A DNA stretch of 64,000 nucleotides, taken from contig NZ_LT629705.1 in NCBI RefSeq assembly GCF_900103875.1, forward strand, positions 6,395,001 to 6,459,000. The letters run 5' to 3'. This document shows positions 10,959 through 19,607 of this stretch, piece by piece (the stretch's first letter is position 1; each line of letters starts with the position of its first letter). This stretch comes from Pseudomonas arsenicoxydans. Lineage in GTDB: Bacteria; Pseudomonadota; Gammaproteobacteria; Pseudomonadales; Pseudomonadaceae. A program made the translations under genes and the position numbers. The notes beneath the pieces were generated by a model, which was given only the letters and a program-made list of their open reading frames with translations, was not told the origin of the DNA and ran no database searches.

Positions 10959-11363
10959 GTAGTGTTCCTTCCCTATCAAATTCATATGGATTGCAGAGTG
11001 CAGTGTCAGCCATCGAGCCCGATCTTCTGGATCTGGCACCCTCGGCCAATAACCACGGGATCGGGGTTATAGATACCGAAATCAGGGTTTGGTTCGACCT
11101 GACAAATGCTGAATGCACGCTTAACGCAGTGACTTCGCGTAAGACCGGGCAAAACTAGCACAGAGACGGGGAAATATCCGCCTCTAGCTACCCATTTGGT
11201 CAGCTTTATTGCTCTAAAACGGCAAAAAACTGCATAAGCGCCGCTGGACACCCGGGAATTGCCCTTCGCGCCGCGCCAAACCAGTGGTTGCGGTACACTT
11301 GGCACTTTTTCGGGAGCCTGCCCTGCTCTCCCCAACCAGCCGCTTCAATCAGCCGAGAAGCCC
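10959..11363. other. Intergenic region between the HU gene and yejK
   Basis: About 400 bases separate the divergent HU and yejK genes, so both promoters must be here. I see no open frame with coding character, no strong palindrome and no certain promoter boxes. The length suggests regulated expression of the two nucleoid proteins. Confidence 0.4.
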
Positions 11364-12368
11364 ATGCCGATCCGTCATTGCATCGTCCACCTGATCGACA
11401 AAAAACCCGACGGCACACCTGCAGTTCTCCATGCTCGCGACTCGGAACTGGCCGAGTCGAGCGCCATCGAGAACATGCTTGCCGATCTCAACGAAAGCTA
11501 TAACGCCAAACAAGGCAAGGCCTGGGGTTTCTTCCACGCCGAATCCGGCGCGCACCCGTTCAGTGGCTGGCTGAAGGAATACTTCGAAGGCGGCAAGGAT
11601 TTCACCGCCTTCAGTCGGGTGGCGGTCGAGCATCTGCAAAAGCTGATGGAAGAGTCGAACCTCTCTGTGGGCGGCCACGTGCTGTTTGCACACTACCAAC
11701 AGGGCATGACCGACTATCTGGCGATCGCCCTGCTGCACCACAGTGAAGGCGTTGCAGTGACCGATCAGCTGGACGTGACGCCGTCCCGGCACCTCGACCT
11801 GGGCCAGTTGCACCTGGCGGCACGGATCAACGTGTCCGAGTGGCAGAACAACAAGCAGTCCAAGCAGTACATTTCGTTCATCAAAGGCAAGAACGGGAAA
11901 AAAGTTTCAGAGTATTTCCGGGACTTTATCGGGTGCCAGGAAGGGGTCGACGGCCCCGGTGAAACCCGCACGCTGCTCAAGGCTTTCAGCGATTTCGTCG
12001 AAAGCGAAGATTTGCCGGAAGAATCGGCTCGCGAGAAGACCAAGACCCTGGTCGATTACGCCAGCAGCCAGGCCAAGCTTGGCGAGCCTATGGGCCTGGA
12101 AGAGCTCTCGGAATTGATCGACGAAGAACGCCCGAAGGCCTTCTACGATCACATCCGCAACAAGGATTACGGCCTGTCCCCGGAGATTCCGGCAGATAAG
12201 CGCACCCTGAACCAGTTCCGTCGCTTCACCGGGCGCGCTGAAGGCCTGTCTATCAGCTTCGAAGCGCACTTGCTGGGCTCGAAGATCGAATACGACGAAG
12301 AAGCCGGCACGCTGATCATCAAAGGCTTGCCGACGCAGCTGACCGACCAGCTCAAGCGACGCAACTGA
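11364..12368 (+). CDS. yejK: Nucleoid-associated protein YejK
   Basis: A 334-aa member of the NdpA/YejK family found with bacterial nucleoids. It begins [16 protein letters not shown] and ends with the conserved block [15 protein letters not shown] take ATG at 11364, giving the usual 334-335 aa; a longer frame from 11259 has no family match. Its stop overlaps the start of the following glutaredoxin gene by one base (TGATG), so the two are translationally coupled. Having HU and YejK divergent from one control region makes a small nucleoid-protein locus. Confidence 0.92.
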   Translation: MPIRHCIVHLIDKKPDGTPAVLHARDSELAESSAIENMLADLNESYNAKQGKAWGFFHAESGAHPFSGWLKEYFEGGKDFTAFSRVAVEHLQKLMEESNLSVGGHVLFAHYQQGMTDYLAIALLHHSEGVAVTDQLDVTPSRHLDLGQLHLAARINVSEWQNNKQSKQYISFIKGKNGKKVSEYFRDFIGCQEGVDGPGETRTLLKAFSDFVESEDLPEESAREKTKTLVDYASSQAKLGEPMGLEELSELIDEERPKAFYDHIRNKDYGLSPEIPADKRTLNQFRRFTGRAEGLSISFEAHLLGSKIEYDEEAGTLIIKGLPTQLTDQLKRRN

Positions 12369-12718
12369 TGTTGGGCGGCGTGCTGAAGAAATTCCTGCTG
12401 ATCCTGCTGGTGGTCGTGGTCTATCAGAACTGGGGCAAGATCGAGCGGGTGTTCCATCCTTCGCAGGTTGTGTCCGAGCAGACCCAGGCCAAGGCCAATG
12501 TCGTGCTCTACGCCACCGACTGGTGTGGCTACTGCAAACTGACCCGGCGTTTTCTCGATCAGAAAGGCATTCCGTACAAGGAGTTCGACATCGAGAAGGA
12601 CGCCGAGGCACGCAAGGCCTATGAAGCGCTGGGCGGACGCGGGATTCCGCTGATCGATGTGAATGGCACGTTGATTCGCGGCTATGACCCGGACGAAATT
12701 CTCGCCGCACTGAAATAA
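12368..12718 (+). CDS. Membrane-anchored glutaredoxin-like protein
   Basis: A 116-aa protein with one N-terminal membrane helix (about 8-19, FLLILLVVVVYQ) and a glutaredoxin/thioredoxin-fold domain (about 43-114). The redox centre is CGYC (Cys53 and Cys56), and the cis-proline region is GIPLIDVNG. The domain probably sits on the cytoplasmic or periplasmic face of the inner membrane; orientation cannot be fixed from sequence. It is coupled to yejK by a TGATG overlap. The substrate is unknown. Confidence 0.85.
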   Translation: MLGGVLKKFLLILLVVVVYQNWGKIERVFHPSQVVSEQTQAKANVVLYATDWCGYCKLTRRFLDQKGIPYKEFDIEKDAEARKAYEALGGRGIPLIDVNGTLIRGYDPDEILAALK

Positions 12719-12722
12719 CGGC

Positions 12723-12748
12723 GGGAGCAGTCTCGCTCCCACCTTTCG
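12723..12748 (+). terminator. Weak hairpin after the glutaredoxin gene
   Basis: GGGAGC (12723-12728) pairs with GCTCCC (12735-12740), followed by ACCTTTCG. The U-tract is poor. It sits between convergent genes. Confidence 0.35.
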
Positions 12749-12752
12749 TACG

Positions 12753-13688
12753 TCAGTGTTTTTCGATGCGGAAGCCAAAACGCGGAAAGTGCACATGCAC
12801 CACACCGGCGCGCTCGTCTTCACGGCGCAAAATCAATTCCTCGCGGCCCGCAAACAACAGCTCTCCCGTCACAGGGTCAACCCCGTAATCGGTTGCGGCA
12901 ATCACCACTTGTTGACCCACTTCAAAACCATTGGGCTCATCAAATTGCTCCTCCGGTAACGCAGCTGGCGTGGCATCGCGCGCCACGGCCAATGCTTCCT
13001 CGGAAGTCATCTCGCTGAACGCGCCGTGCCCGAAACCCATCACACGCCCGAACCACGCCGACACCGCTGGATACGCATCAACCAAGGGTGCTGTCACGTG
13101 CGTGGCTTTGAGGAACCACAATGGATGAGCCAGGGCAAAGTCAGCAATCGACGGCTCGCCAAACAGGAAGTCGCCCTCCTCGCGCTGAAGCTGCTGCTCC
13201 AGACGCGCCATGAGGGTCGGCCATTGGTGTCTGGCTTGCTCGGCGGACAACCTCGTAGAGCTACCGCCGCTGAACAGTCCGGCGCGATCGGCGATGAACG
13301 CCTTGATCGCCTCCGGCGGCAAATGGCCGAAGCGCACGGCGACCGATTCCGGCTGAAACACCAGGCTCACCGCGTGCTGGAAGACCACCGAATCGGCCCA
13401 GGCAGCGAAGCTCGCGACAATCATTTCCTGGCCTTCGGGAAAGAATGCCGGCAAGGCTTTTTCCTGCTCCAGTCGACGGGCGATCAACGAAGTGTCGCAA
13501 TAAATATCCGCGCCAATCTGCAGCACCGGCGTCTTGCGGTAGCCACCGGTCAATGCGGTCAGATCGGGTTTCGGCATCACCGGCGAGATCTTTACCGACC
13601 GCCAGGACAGGCCTTTGAAGCCCAGCAACAAGCGCGCCTTTTCAGCAAAAGGGGACGTCGGGTAATTGTGAAGAATCAGCTCGGACAT
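12753..13688 (-). CDS. Glutathione S-transferase family protein with C-terminal extension
   Basis: A 311-aa protein whose N-terminal 80 residues form a GST thioredoxin fold (SELILHNYPTSPFAEKARLLL, then KTPVLQIG with the cis-proline) and whose middle part (about 90-210) resembles the helical GST domain. Residues about 240-311 form an extra domain (FEVGQQVVIAATDYGVDPV through VHFPRFGFRIEKH) absent from ordinary GSTs. The catalytic Ser/Cys is probably within YPTSPF. The substrate is unknown. It stands alone, transcribed toward the glutaredoxin gene. Confidence 0.85.
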   Translation of the reverse strand: MSELILHNYPTSPFAEKARLLLGFKGLSWRSVKISPVMPKPDLTALTGGYRKTPVLQIGADIYCDTSLIARRLEQEKALPAFFPEGQEMIVASFAAWADSVVFQHAVSLVFQPESVAVRFGHLPPEAIKAFIADRAGLFSGGSSTRLSAEQARHQWPTLMARLEQQLQREEGDFLFGEPSIADFALAHPLWFLKATHVTAPLVDAYPAVSAWFGRVMGFGHGAFSEMTSEEALAVARDATPAALPEEQFDEPNGFEVGQQVVIAATDYGVDPVTGELLFAGREELILRREDERAGVVHVHFPRFGFRIEKH

Positions 13689-13776
13689 GCTCGGCTCCGC
13701 CGCACGGATAGGGAATCCGCAGCTTAGCGCGCAATCGGCAGGCAGCCTACAGATCTGCCTGATGGGAACTTATCAG

Positions 13777-14088
13777 TCAGGTTGATAAGCCAGTGGCAGC
13801 GCTCGCGACCAGGCATTCCTTGGCGCTTTTCTTGAGTTTTTTTATCAAGCGTTCCTGACGCAACGCTTCGCTTTTGTCACGGCAGACCTCGGTATAAACC
13901 AGGGCCACGGCAGGACTGGAGAGGAAGAATCGTGCCCCTTTGCCACGTTGATGGGTCGCGAATCGACGCACGGGATCATCGCTGATCCCGCAGTAGAGCG
14001 AACCATTGGCGGCGCGAACGAGGTAGACGAACCAGGGTTTGCTCACCGGCGCATCGGCATCGACAGGGATTTCGCTGAGGGTGTTCAC
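13777..14088 (-). CDS. GIY-YIG nuclease superfamily protein (YhbQ-like)
   Basis: A 103-aa single-domain protein. The GIY-YIG core appears as [20 protein letters not shown], followed by the conserved Arg in [16 protein letters not shown], and the catalytic Glu region is probably [17 protein letters not shown]. The C-terminus is basic. Such small UPF0213-type proteins are widespread; some cleave structured DNA, but the cellular role is unclear. Confidence 0.88.
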   Translation of the reverse strand: MNTLSEIPVDADAPVSKPWFVYLVRAANGSLYCGISDDPVRRFATHQRGKGARFFLSSPAVALVYTEVCRDKSEALRQERLIKKLKKSAKECLVASAATGLST

Positions 14089-14128
14089 GTGACGATCAAG
14101 GCTTGAAAGGAAACAAGCCGCGATCTTA

Positions 14129-14599
14129 TCAGCGACTGGCCTGGAATGCCTTCAGCCCCTTCAAGGCCTGGGCGCGAACGGCGTTTCTCACCGCTGGCGT
14201 CCAGCCCAGCAGCAATCCCTTGAACCCCAGCGCTTGCCGGGACCAGGCCCACATATCGAAACTGTCATGGTGTTCGCAGATCTTGCCATCGCGAAAAACG
14301 AAGCGCGCCTGAATATCGTTGACCACGATGTTGCCGGTCTGGCTGAACAGGTATGTCGCGACCCAGTGCGCGCCGCCGGAGCGATCATCGGCTCGCACAT
14401 TATCAAAGGTCAGCGAAAAATCTTTCGCCCGGGTGGTGAGCATGCGCCACATGTCACCAGCATCACGACCGCGAAGTTCGCCGAATGCCGGATCACTGAA
14501 CACCACGTCGTCGGTATAGCAGGCGCTCATGGCCTCGGCATCCAGCCTCTGGAAGGCTTGGTAGAATCGGGTGATCAATGCGCTGTGGGCATCACTCAT
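14129..14599 (-). CDS. NTF2-like (SnoaL-type) domain protein
   Basis: A 156-aa cone-shaped alpha+beta protein of the NTF2/SnoaL class. It begins [23 protein letters not shown] and has the characteristic [12 protein letters not shown] and [20 protein letters not shown] blocks. Members are isomerases, dehydratases or ligand-binding proteins, so no reaction can be assigned. The start at 14599 gives the usual family N-terminus. It lies downstream of the transporter gene but with a 100-base gap. Confidence 0.82.
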   Translation of the reverse strand: MSDAHSALITRFYQAFQRLDAEAMSACYTDDVVFSDPAFGELRGRDAGDMWRMLTTRAKDFSLTFDNVRADDRSGGAHWVATYLFSQTGNIVVNDIQARFVFRDGKICEHHDSFDMWAWSRQALGFKGLLLGWTPAVRNAVRAQALKGLKAFQASR

Positions 14600-14699
14600 G
14601 GACAAGCTCCGAACGATTGCAGGATTGCCTGCACGATAATCAACAAATGCGCGGAACACTATCGGCATTCGTGGGCGGAATACCGACAGTGCATGCCGG

Positions 14700-16007
14700 T
14701 CAGATCCTTTCGCTTTCGACCTGAACGTACAACGAGCGCCCGGCACCGAGGCCGGCGACGATCGCGCCAAGGCCGATGACGCCGAAGATCCAGCCCAGGG
14801 CCGTCCAGCCACCAGTCCAGTCATGCACGATACCGACCGCGAACGGCCCCATCGATGCCAGGGTGTAGCCGAAGCCCTGAGCCATGCTCGACAGGTTGGC
14901 CGCGACGTGAGAATCCCGTGAGCGCAGCACAATCAGGGTCAGCGCCAGGCTGAACGCACCGCCCTGCCCCAGACCGAGCAGAATCGCCCAGCCCCACAGG
15001 CCTTCGATCGGCGCGTAGAGACAACCGAACAGTCCACCGAGCGTCAGCAGCATGACCACCACAATCGCCAGCCGTTGATCCTTGCCACGCGTAGCCAGCC
15101 AAGGCGCCGCCAGTGAACTGGCCAGCTGGATGATGACCGAACCCGACAACACCAGGCCCGCCTGTGTCGGGGTCAGGCCGCGACCGATCAGGATCGACGG
15201 CAACCAGCCGAACACGATGTAGGCCAGTGACGATTGCAGGCCCATATACAGCGTCACTTGCCAGGCCAACGGATCACGCAACAGCCCGCGGACCCGATAT
15301 GCAACGTTGTGCGAACCGTGTTTTTGACCCACTTGCGGCAGCCAGAAAATCGCCGCGACCAACGCGGGCACCACCCAGAATCCGAGACCCAAGGCCCAGC
15401 TCTTGTCGAAATGCTCACTCAGCGGCACTGTCGCGCCTGCCGCCATCGCAGCGCCCAGGCACAGTGCCATGGTGTAGACACCGGTCATGGCCCCGGCCTG
15501 TTTCGGGAAATCGCGCTTGACGATGCCCGGCAACAGAACGCCGATGACACCGATGCTAGCGCCCGCTAACACACTGCCGGCAAACAGGCCGGTCTCACCG
15601 AACGAACTGCGCAGGATGATCCCGCCGGCCAGCATCAACAGAATCCCCAACACCACTCGTTCGGCGCCAAAACGCCGCGCGAGCAAGGGTGCCAGCGGAG
15701 CAAACAAGCCCAGACACAGCACGGGCAACGTCGTCAGCAAACCGGCCTGGGCCGCCGATAGACCGAGGGTCTTCGAGACCTCGCTGAGCATCGGCGCCAT
15801 GCTCGACAGTGCCGGACGCAGGTTCAGCGCCACCAGAATCAACCCCAGTAGCAACAGCCACGGACGACGCAGGATCGGGTGACTTTGCTGGACCGCTTCG
15901 TCGTCGGCCTCGCAGTCGATCAGCAGCTCTTCGAGCTCCGCGGTGCGCTTGGGCGCAGGAATGTTGCTGTTGCGGCTGGACATGGGATTCTCGGTTTCAA
16001 GGTTCAT
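14700..16007 (-). CDS. MFS transporter, CynX/NimT family
   Basis: A 435-aa major facilitator with about twelve membrane helices, the first at residues about 50-70 (WLLLLGLILVALNLRPALSS, in which LNLRP is a CynX/NimT hallmark). A hydrophilic cytoplasmic N-terminus of about 45 residues precedes it. Relatives transport cyanate or 2-nitroimidazole, but the substrate here is unknown. Its start overlaps the end of the upstream GntR gene by 11 nt, so the two are one operon and the regulator probably senses the cargo. Confidence 0.85.
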   Translation of the reverse strand: MNLETENPMSSRNSNIPAPKRTAELEELLIDCEADDEAVQQSHPILRRPWLLLLGLILVALNLRPALSSMAPMLSEVSKTLGLSAAQAGLLTTLPVLCLGLFAPLAPLLARRFGAERVVLGILLMLAGGIILRSSFGETGLFAGSVLAGASIGVIGVLLPGIVKRDFPKQAGAMTGVYTMALCLGAAMAAGATVPLSEHFDKSWALGLGFWVVPALVAAIFWLPQVGQKHGSHNVAYRVRGLLRDPLAWQVTLYMGLQSSLAYIVFGWLPSILIGRGLTPTQAGLVLSGSVIIQLASSLAAPWLATRGKDQRLAIVVVMLLTLGGLFGCLYAPIEGLWGWAILLGLGQGGAFSLALTLIVLRSRDSHVAANLSSMAQGFGYTLASMGPFAVGIVHDWTGGWTALGWIFGVIGLGAIVAGLGAGRSLYVQVESERI

Positions 16008-16656
16008 TGATCAACTGCCTCGACAAGGCTTTGGCCCGTTCCGGGTCGCGTTGTTCGACCGCATCAAGCAGTTCGATATGAAGGTCGAACACCTCTTGGC
16101 GTCGAGGAGTGATGTTCAGTGTCTGGCGCAACTGCGCGCCGATGATGCTGGAGAAATAGCGATACAGTTCGCTGAGGGCCGGGTTGTGCGCGGCGTCCAC
16201 CAGGCGACGGTGAAACACCAGGTCGCAGGCGATGTAACTGTCGAGATCGCCGTGGTAATGACTGCCACTGATGCCCAGCGCTTCACGCAACGCCACCAGG
16301 TCTTCATCAGTTCTGCGTAGCGCGGCGAGACCGATGGCTTCGACTTCGAGGATGTGCCGAGTTTCACGGGCCTGCTCATGGGAGCAACGGGACAGAGCTT
16401 TCAGGGTGTCCAGCGGATCGACCACTGCCCGCAAGTAGCTGCCGTCGCCCTGGCGGATCTCGATCAAACCGGAAAACGCCAACACGCGCATGGCTTCACG
16501 CACGGTGTTGCGGCTGATGCCCAATTCGGCGGACAGCTCTGGTTCGGTGGGCAAGCGTTGGCCAACTACCCAGATGCCTTCATTGATGCGCCGGCGCAGT
16601 AGGTCCAGCGCTTGATCGACCAGGGATCGCTTAACTAATGGTGAAATGTCTGACAT
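15997..16656 (-). CDS. FadR-subfamily GntR transcriptional regulator
   Basis: A 219-aa regulator with an N-terminal winged helix (about 10-75; QRLPTEPELSAELGISRNTVREAMRVL) and an FCD-type all-helical ligand domain (about 85-215) with conserved Asp/His residues (DLVFHRRLVDAAHN). I choose ATG at 16656, preceded by AAGGG; a start at 16677 would put coding sequence over a palindromic operator. It overlaps the MFS gene by 11 nt and probably controls itself and the transporter. Confidence 0.9.
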   Translation of the reverse strand: MSDISPLVKRSLVDQALDLLRRRINEGIWVVGQRLPTEPELSAELGISRNTVREAMRVLAFSGLIEIRQGDGSYLRAVVDPLDTLKALSRCSHEQARETRHILEVEAIGLAALRRTDEDLVALREALGISGSHYHGDLDSYIACDLVFHRRLVDAAHNPALSELYRYFSSIIGAQLRQTLNITPRRQEVFDLHIELLDAVEQRDPERAKALSRQLINEP

Positions 16657-16668
16657 GGAATTCGCCCT

Positions 16669-16689
16669 TTCATCCAATCATAGGATGAA
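16669..16689. promoter_or_regulatory. Candidate autoregulatory operator of the GntR gene
   Basis: TTCATCC (16669-16675) and GGATGAA (16683-16689) form a 7-7-7 inverted repeat directly upstream of the chosen start. GntR/FadR proteins bind short palindromes of this size near their own promoter. Binding is inferred. Confidence 0.6.
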
Positions 16690-16775
16690 TTTTCTGACAT
16701 GTTAGTCAGCTTCGCTTGGGACGGCAACCGACTACGGTGAAAAAGCGGTAGTGGAGCGTGATGTTGTTCACTTTT

Positions 16776-16811
16776 GGGGTTGGGCTGGTTGGGGTTGGGG
16801 TTGGGGTTGGG
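16776..16811 (+). other. G-rich telomere-like tract (G-quadruplex candidate)
   Basis: Seven G-runs, six of three or four G, separated by one to three bases, including three consecutive GGGGTT units. It abuts the left arm of the large inverted repeat, outside any gene. Confidence 0.75.
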
Positions 16812-17050
16812 TACATATCCGTTTTTGGGGTAACGGCGGCTATTGGTTCCGCCCTGACGGCGGGTTACTTGGAAAAGCGCCAAGTAACCAAGCGCTTGCG
16901 CCCCTGACGTACGGTGCCTCGCCTAGGCTCGGCATTCCCTCACTCCGGTCCTGCTCCGTGGGCCCGCCGCCATCGGCCATCCATGGCCGGGGGCGGCTAA
17001 CCCGGCATCCATGCCGGGTTACCCACTACGCAGAACCTGCGTTCGGCCTT
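16806..17050 (+). repeat. Left arm of 245-bp inverted repeat
   Basis: The arm begins GTTGGGTACATATCCG and ends near GTTCGGCCTT; its complement is found at 17426-17670 with roughly 85 percent identity by eye and the same length. It contains smaller palindromes (CCCGGCATCCATGCCGGG). Frames crossing it show no coding character. Confidence 0.85.
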
Positions 17051-17425
17051 CCGACGGGGCAGATCAAGATCAAGATCAAAAGCTAAAGGCGAGCTAACGC
17101 TCGACCTGATGAGTGGTGAGGAGCAAAAGCTGCGCGCCGGTCTGCTCTGCTTTATGTGGGAGTGAGCCTGCTCGCGATGCTGTTGCTGGTGCTGGTGCTG
17201 GTGCTGTTGATCGTTCCCACGCTTCGCGTGGGAATGCCGCCGGGGACGCTCTGCGTTCCGCTGTCGACACCAGGCTTGAGTCTTGCGCAAGGTGACGCGG
17301 AGCGTCACGGGATGCACTCCCACGCGGAGCATGGGAACGATCAGTAACCACTACGCGCAAGCGTTGAGCAAACAGGTCGGCCCGTAGGCCGCCTCGTTTT
17401 GCTTTGGCGGTGCACGCCCCCTCGT
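17051..17425. other. Spacer of the large inverted repeat, packed with small repeats
   Basis: It holds a GATCAAGATCAAG...GTGGTGAGG module (about 17060-17120) that is also found, reversed, in each unit of the 63-kb tandem array; a half REP (about 17153-17178); CTGGTG hexanucleotide repeats (about 17183-17208); and the element at 17209-17342. No gene is evident. Confidence 0.75.
17209..17342. repeat. GATCGTTCCCACGC element with inverted ends
   Basis: It starts GATCGTTCCCACGC and ends GCATGGGAACGATC, complementary at all but one position, and contains internal hairpins such as CCCACGCTTCGCGTGGG. Related sequence occurs in the 63-kb array. Confidence 0.75.
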
Positions 17426-17670
17426 AAGGCCGAGTGGAGGTTCTGCGCAGTGGGCAACCCGGCATGGATGCCGGGTTAGCCGCCCCCGGCCATGGATGGC
17501 CGATGGCGGCGGGCCCACGGAGCAGGACCGGAGCGAGGGCATGCCGAGCCTTAGCGAGGCACCGAACGTCAGGGGCAAAAGCGCTTGGTTACTTGGCGCT
17601 TCTCCAAGTGACCCGCTGTAAAAGCGGAACCAATAGCCGCCATAACCGCAGAAACGGATATGTACCCAAC
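17426..17670 (-). repeat. Right arm of 245-bp inverted repeat
   Basis: Complement of the arm at 16806-17050, running from AAGGCCGAGTGGAGG to GTACCCAAC. Together with the left arm it could fold into a very long hairpin if transcribed, or extrude as a cruciform. Confidence 0.85.
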
Positions 17671-17677
17671 AACCCGT

Positions 17678-17703
17678 AAAAAACCCGGCACGAGGCCGGG
17701 TTT
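17678..17703 (-). terminator. Terminator of the aapJQMP operon
   Basis: On the minus strand AAACCCGGC and GCCGGGTTT form a 9-bp stem with a 5-nt loop and a T-run, 22 nt past the aapP stop. Confidence 0.85.
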
Positions 17704-17724
17704 GTTTAACCAGTCAACAGGGTA

Positions 17725-18489
17725 TCAATGCAAAATCTGGCTCAAGAACAACTTCGTCCGCTCATTCTGCGGATTGTCAAAGAAGTCGTTCGGCGCAGCC
17801 TGTTCAACAATTTCACCCTTGTCCATGAAGATCACGCGGTTGGCCACGGTGCGGGCAAAGCCCATTTCGTGGGTTACGCAGAGCATGGTCATGCCGTCTT
17901 CGGCCAGGCCGATCATGGTGTCGAGCACCTCTTTCACCATCTCGGGATCGAGTGCTGAAGTCGGTTCATCGAACAGCATGATTTTCGGTTTCATGCACAG
18001 CGCACGGGCAATCGCCACACGCTGCTGCTGACCACCGGACAGTTGCCCCGGGAATTTATGCGCCTGCTCCGGAATGCGTACGCGCTCCAGGTAATGCATA
18101 GCGATTTCTTCCGCCTGGCGCTTGGGCATCTTGCGCACCCACATTGGCGCCAGCGTGCAGTTCTGCAGGATGGTCAGGTGCGGGAACAGGTTGAAGTGCT
18201 GGAACACCATGCCGACTTCACGGCGGATCGCTTCGATCTGCTTGAGGTCGTTGGTCAGCTCCACGCCATCGACCACGATGCGGCCCTGCTGGTGTTCTTC
18301 CAGACGGTTGAGGCAACGAATGGTGGTGGACTTGCCCGAACCCGACGGGCCGCACAGCACGATACGCTCGCCCTGCTTGACGTTCAGGTTGATGTCTTTC
18401 AACACGTGGAACTGGCCGTACCACTTGTTCACGCCCTGCATCTGGATAATGCCTTCAGGGCTCACAGGCTTTTTGATCGCTTCACTCAT
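17725..18489 (-). CDS. aapP: General L-amino acid ABC transporter ATPase AapP
   Basis: The cytoplasmic ATPase that powers the AapQM permease. The 254-aa protein has Walker [10 protein letters not shown], the ABC signature [15 protein letters not shown], Walker [14 protein letters not shown] and the H-loop [11 protein letters not shown] take ATG at 18489 ([12 protein letters not shown]); a longer frame to 18561 would overlap aapM. Last gene of the operon, ending at a terminator. Confidence 0.93.
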   Translation of the reverse strand: MSEAIKKPVSPEGIIQMQGVNKWYGQFHVLKDINLNVKQGERIVLCGPSGSGKSTTIRCLNRLEEHQQGRIVVDGVELTNDLKQIEAIRREVGMVFQHFNLFPHLTILQNCTLAPMWVRKMPKRQAEEIAMHYLERVRIPEQAHKFPGQLSGGQQQRVAIARALCMKPKIMLFDEPTSALDPEMVKEVLDTMIGLAEDGMTMLCVTHEMGFARTVANRVIFMDKGEIVEQAAPNDFFDNPQNERTKLFLSQILH

Positions 18490-18499
18490 GACAAAACTC

Positions 18500-19597
18500 C
18501 TAACGCTTGTGGCCAGTGTCCAGCTTGCGTTCCAAATGCATGGAATAGCGGGACATACCAAAACAGAAAATCCAGAACACCAGGGCCGCGAACACGTAGC
18601 CTTCAGTGGCCATGCCCAACCATTTCGGGTCGGCGGCGGCTTGTTTGACGCTGTTGAGCAGGTCGAACAGGCCGATGATGATCACCAGGCTTGTGTCCTT
18701 GAACAGCGCAATGAAGGTGTTGACGATGCCAGGGATCACCAGCTTCAGGGCTTGCGGCAGAATCACCAGGCCCATGCTGCGCCAGTAACCAAGGCCCATC
18801 GCGGCGGCCGCTTCGTACTGACCTTTGGGGATCGCTTGCAGACCGCCACGCACCACTTCGGCGACGTAGGCCGACTGGAACAGGATCACGCCGATCAGCG
18901 CCCGCAGCAGTTTGTCGAAGTTCATGCCTTCGGGCAGGAACAGCGGCAGCATTACCGAGGACATGAACAGCACCGTGATCAACGGCACGCCGCGCCAGAA
19001 TTCGATGAAGGTCACGCAGACCACTCGAATCGCCGGCATGTTCGAACGACGGCCCAGGGCCAGGACGATCCCCAGTGGCAATGCACCGGCAATACCGACG
19101 GTGGCGATCACCAAGGTCAGCATCAAGCCGCCCCATTGGCTGGTCGCAACGTTGGTCAAACCAAAGATGCCGCCATGCAACAGGAAGTAGGCAATGATCG
19201 GGTACAGCACCAGGAAGCTCAGCCCGTACACCGCTTTACGGTGAAAACGCGAGATGAACAGTGGTGCGATGCCGATGACCGCCAGCCACACGGTCAGGTC
19301 CACGCGCCAGCGCAGTTCCGGCGGGTAGTAGCCGTACATGAACTGGCCGAAGCGCTGCTCGATGAACACCCAGCAGGCGCCCTCCTTCGTGCAGTCGGCG
19401 CGGGTGGTGCCAACCCAGTTGGCGTCCAGGATCGCCCAATGCAGGATCGGCGGAACCACCAGGTAAATCAGATAGAACGCGAACAGGGTCAGCAGGGTGT
19501 TGAGCCAGCTGGAGAACATGTTCGCGCGCATCCACGCCACCGGCCCGAAGACTTTGCTCGGTGGCGGCATATCAGGCTTGAAAGTATGAGTACTCAT
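18500..19597 (-). CDS. aapM: General L-amino acid ABC transporter permease AapM
   Basis: An inner-membrane permease, 365 aa, with a long N-terminal part and the HisMQ-type core in the second half. The EAA-like loop that contacts AapP is visible as [24 protein letters not shown]. It pairs with AapQ. Its length exceeds that of simple HisM proteins, as is typical for Aap/YhdY. It lies 10 nt from aapP and aapQ on either side, so the operon is tight. Confidence 0.93.
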   Translation of the reverse strand: MSTHTFKPDMPPPSKVFGPVAWMRANMFSSWLNTLLTLFAFYLIYLVVPPILHWAILDANWVGTTRADCTKEGACWVFIEQRFGQFMYGYYPPELRWRVDLTVWLAVIGIAPLFISRFHRKAVYGLSFLVLYPIIAYFLLHGGIFGLTNVATSQWGGLMLTLVIATVGIAGALPLGIVLALGRRSNMPAIRVVCVTFIEFWRGVPLITVLFMSSVMLPLFLPEGMNFDKLLRALIGVILFQSAYVAEVVRGGLQAIPKGQYEAAAAMGLGYWRSMGLVILPQALKLVIPGIVNTFIALFKDTSLVIIIGLFDLLNSVKQAAADPKWLGMATEGYVFAALVFWIFCFGMSRYSMHLERKLDTGHKR

Positions 19598-19607
19598 GCG
19601 CTTTTCC

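Noticed and set aside
14600..14932. N-terminal extension of the NTF2-like protein to 14932
   Set aside because: The extension overlaps the MFS gene in another phase and has no family-like sequence; ATG 14599 gives the normal domain start.
16751..17578. Small open frames within the 245-bp inverted repeat
   Set aside because: The same peptides appear from both arms because the DNA is repeated; no ribosome sites and no coding signature.
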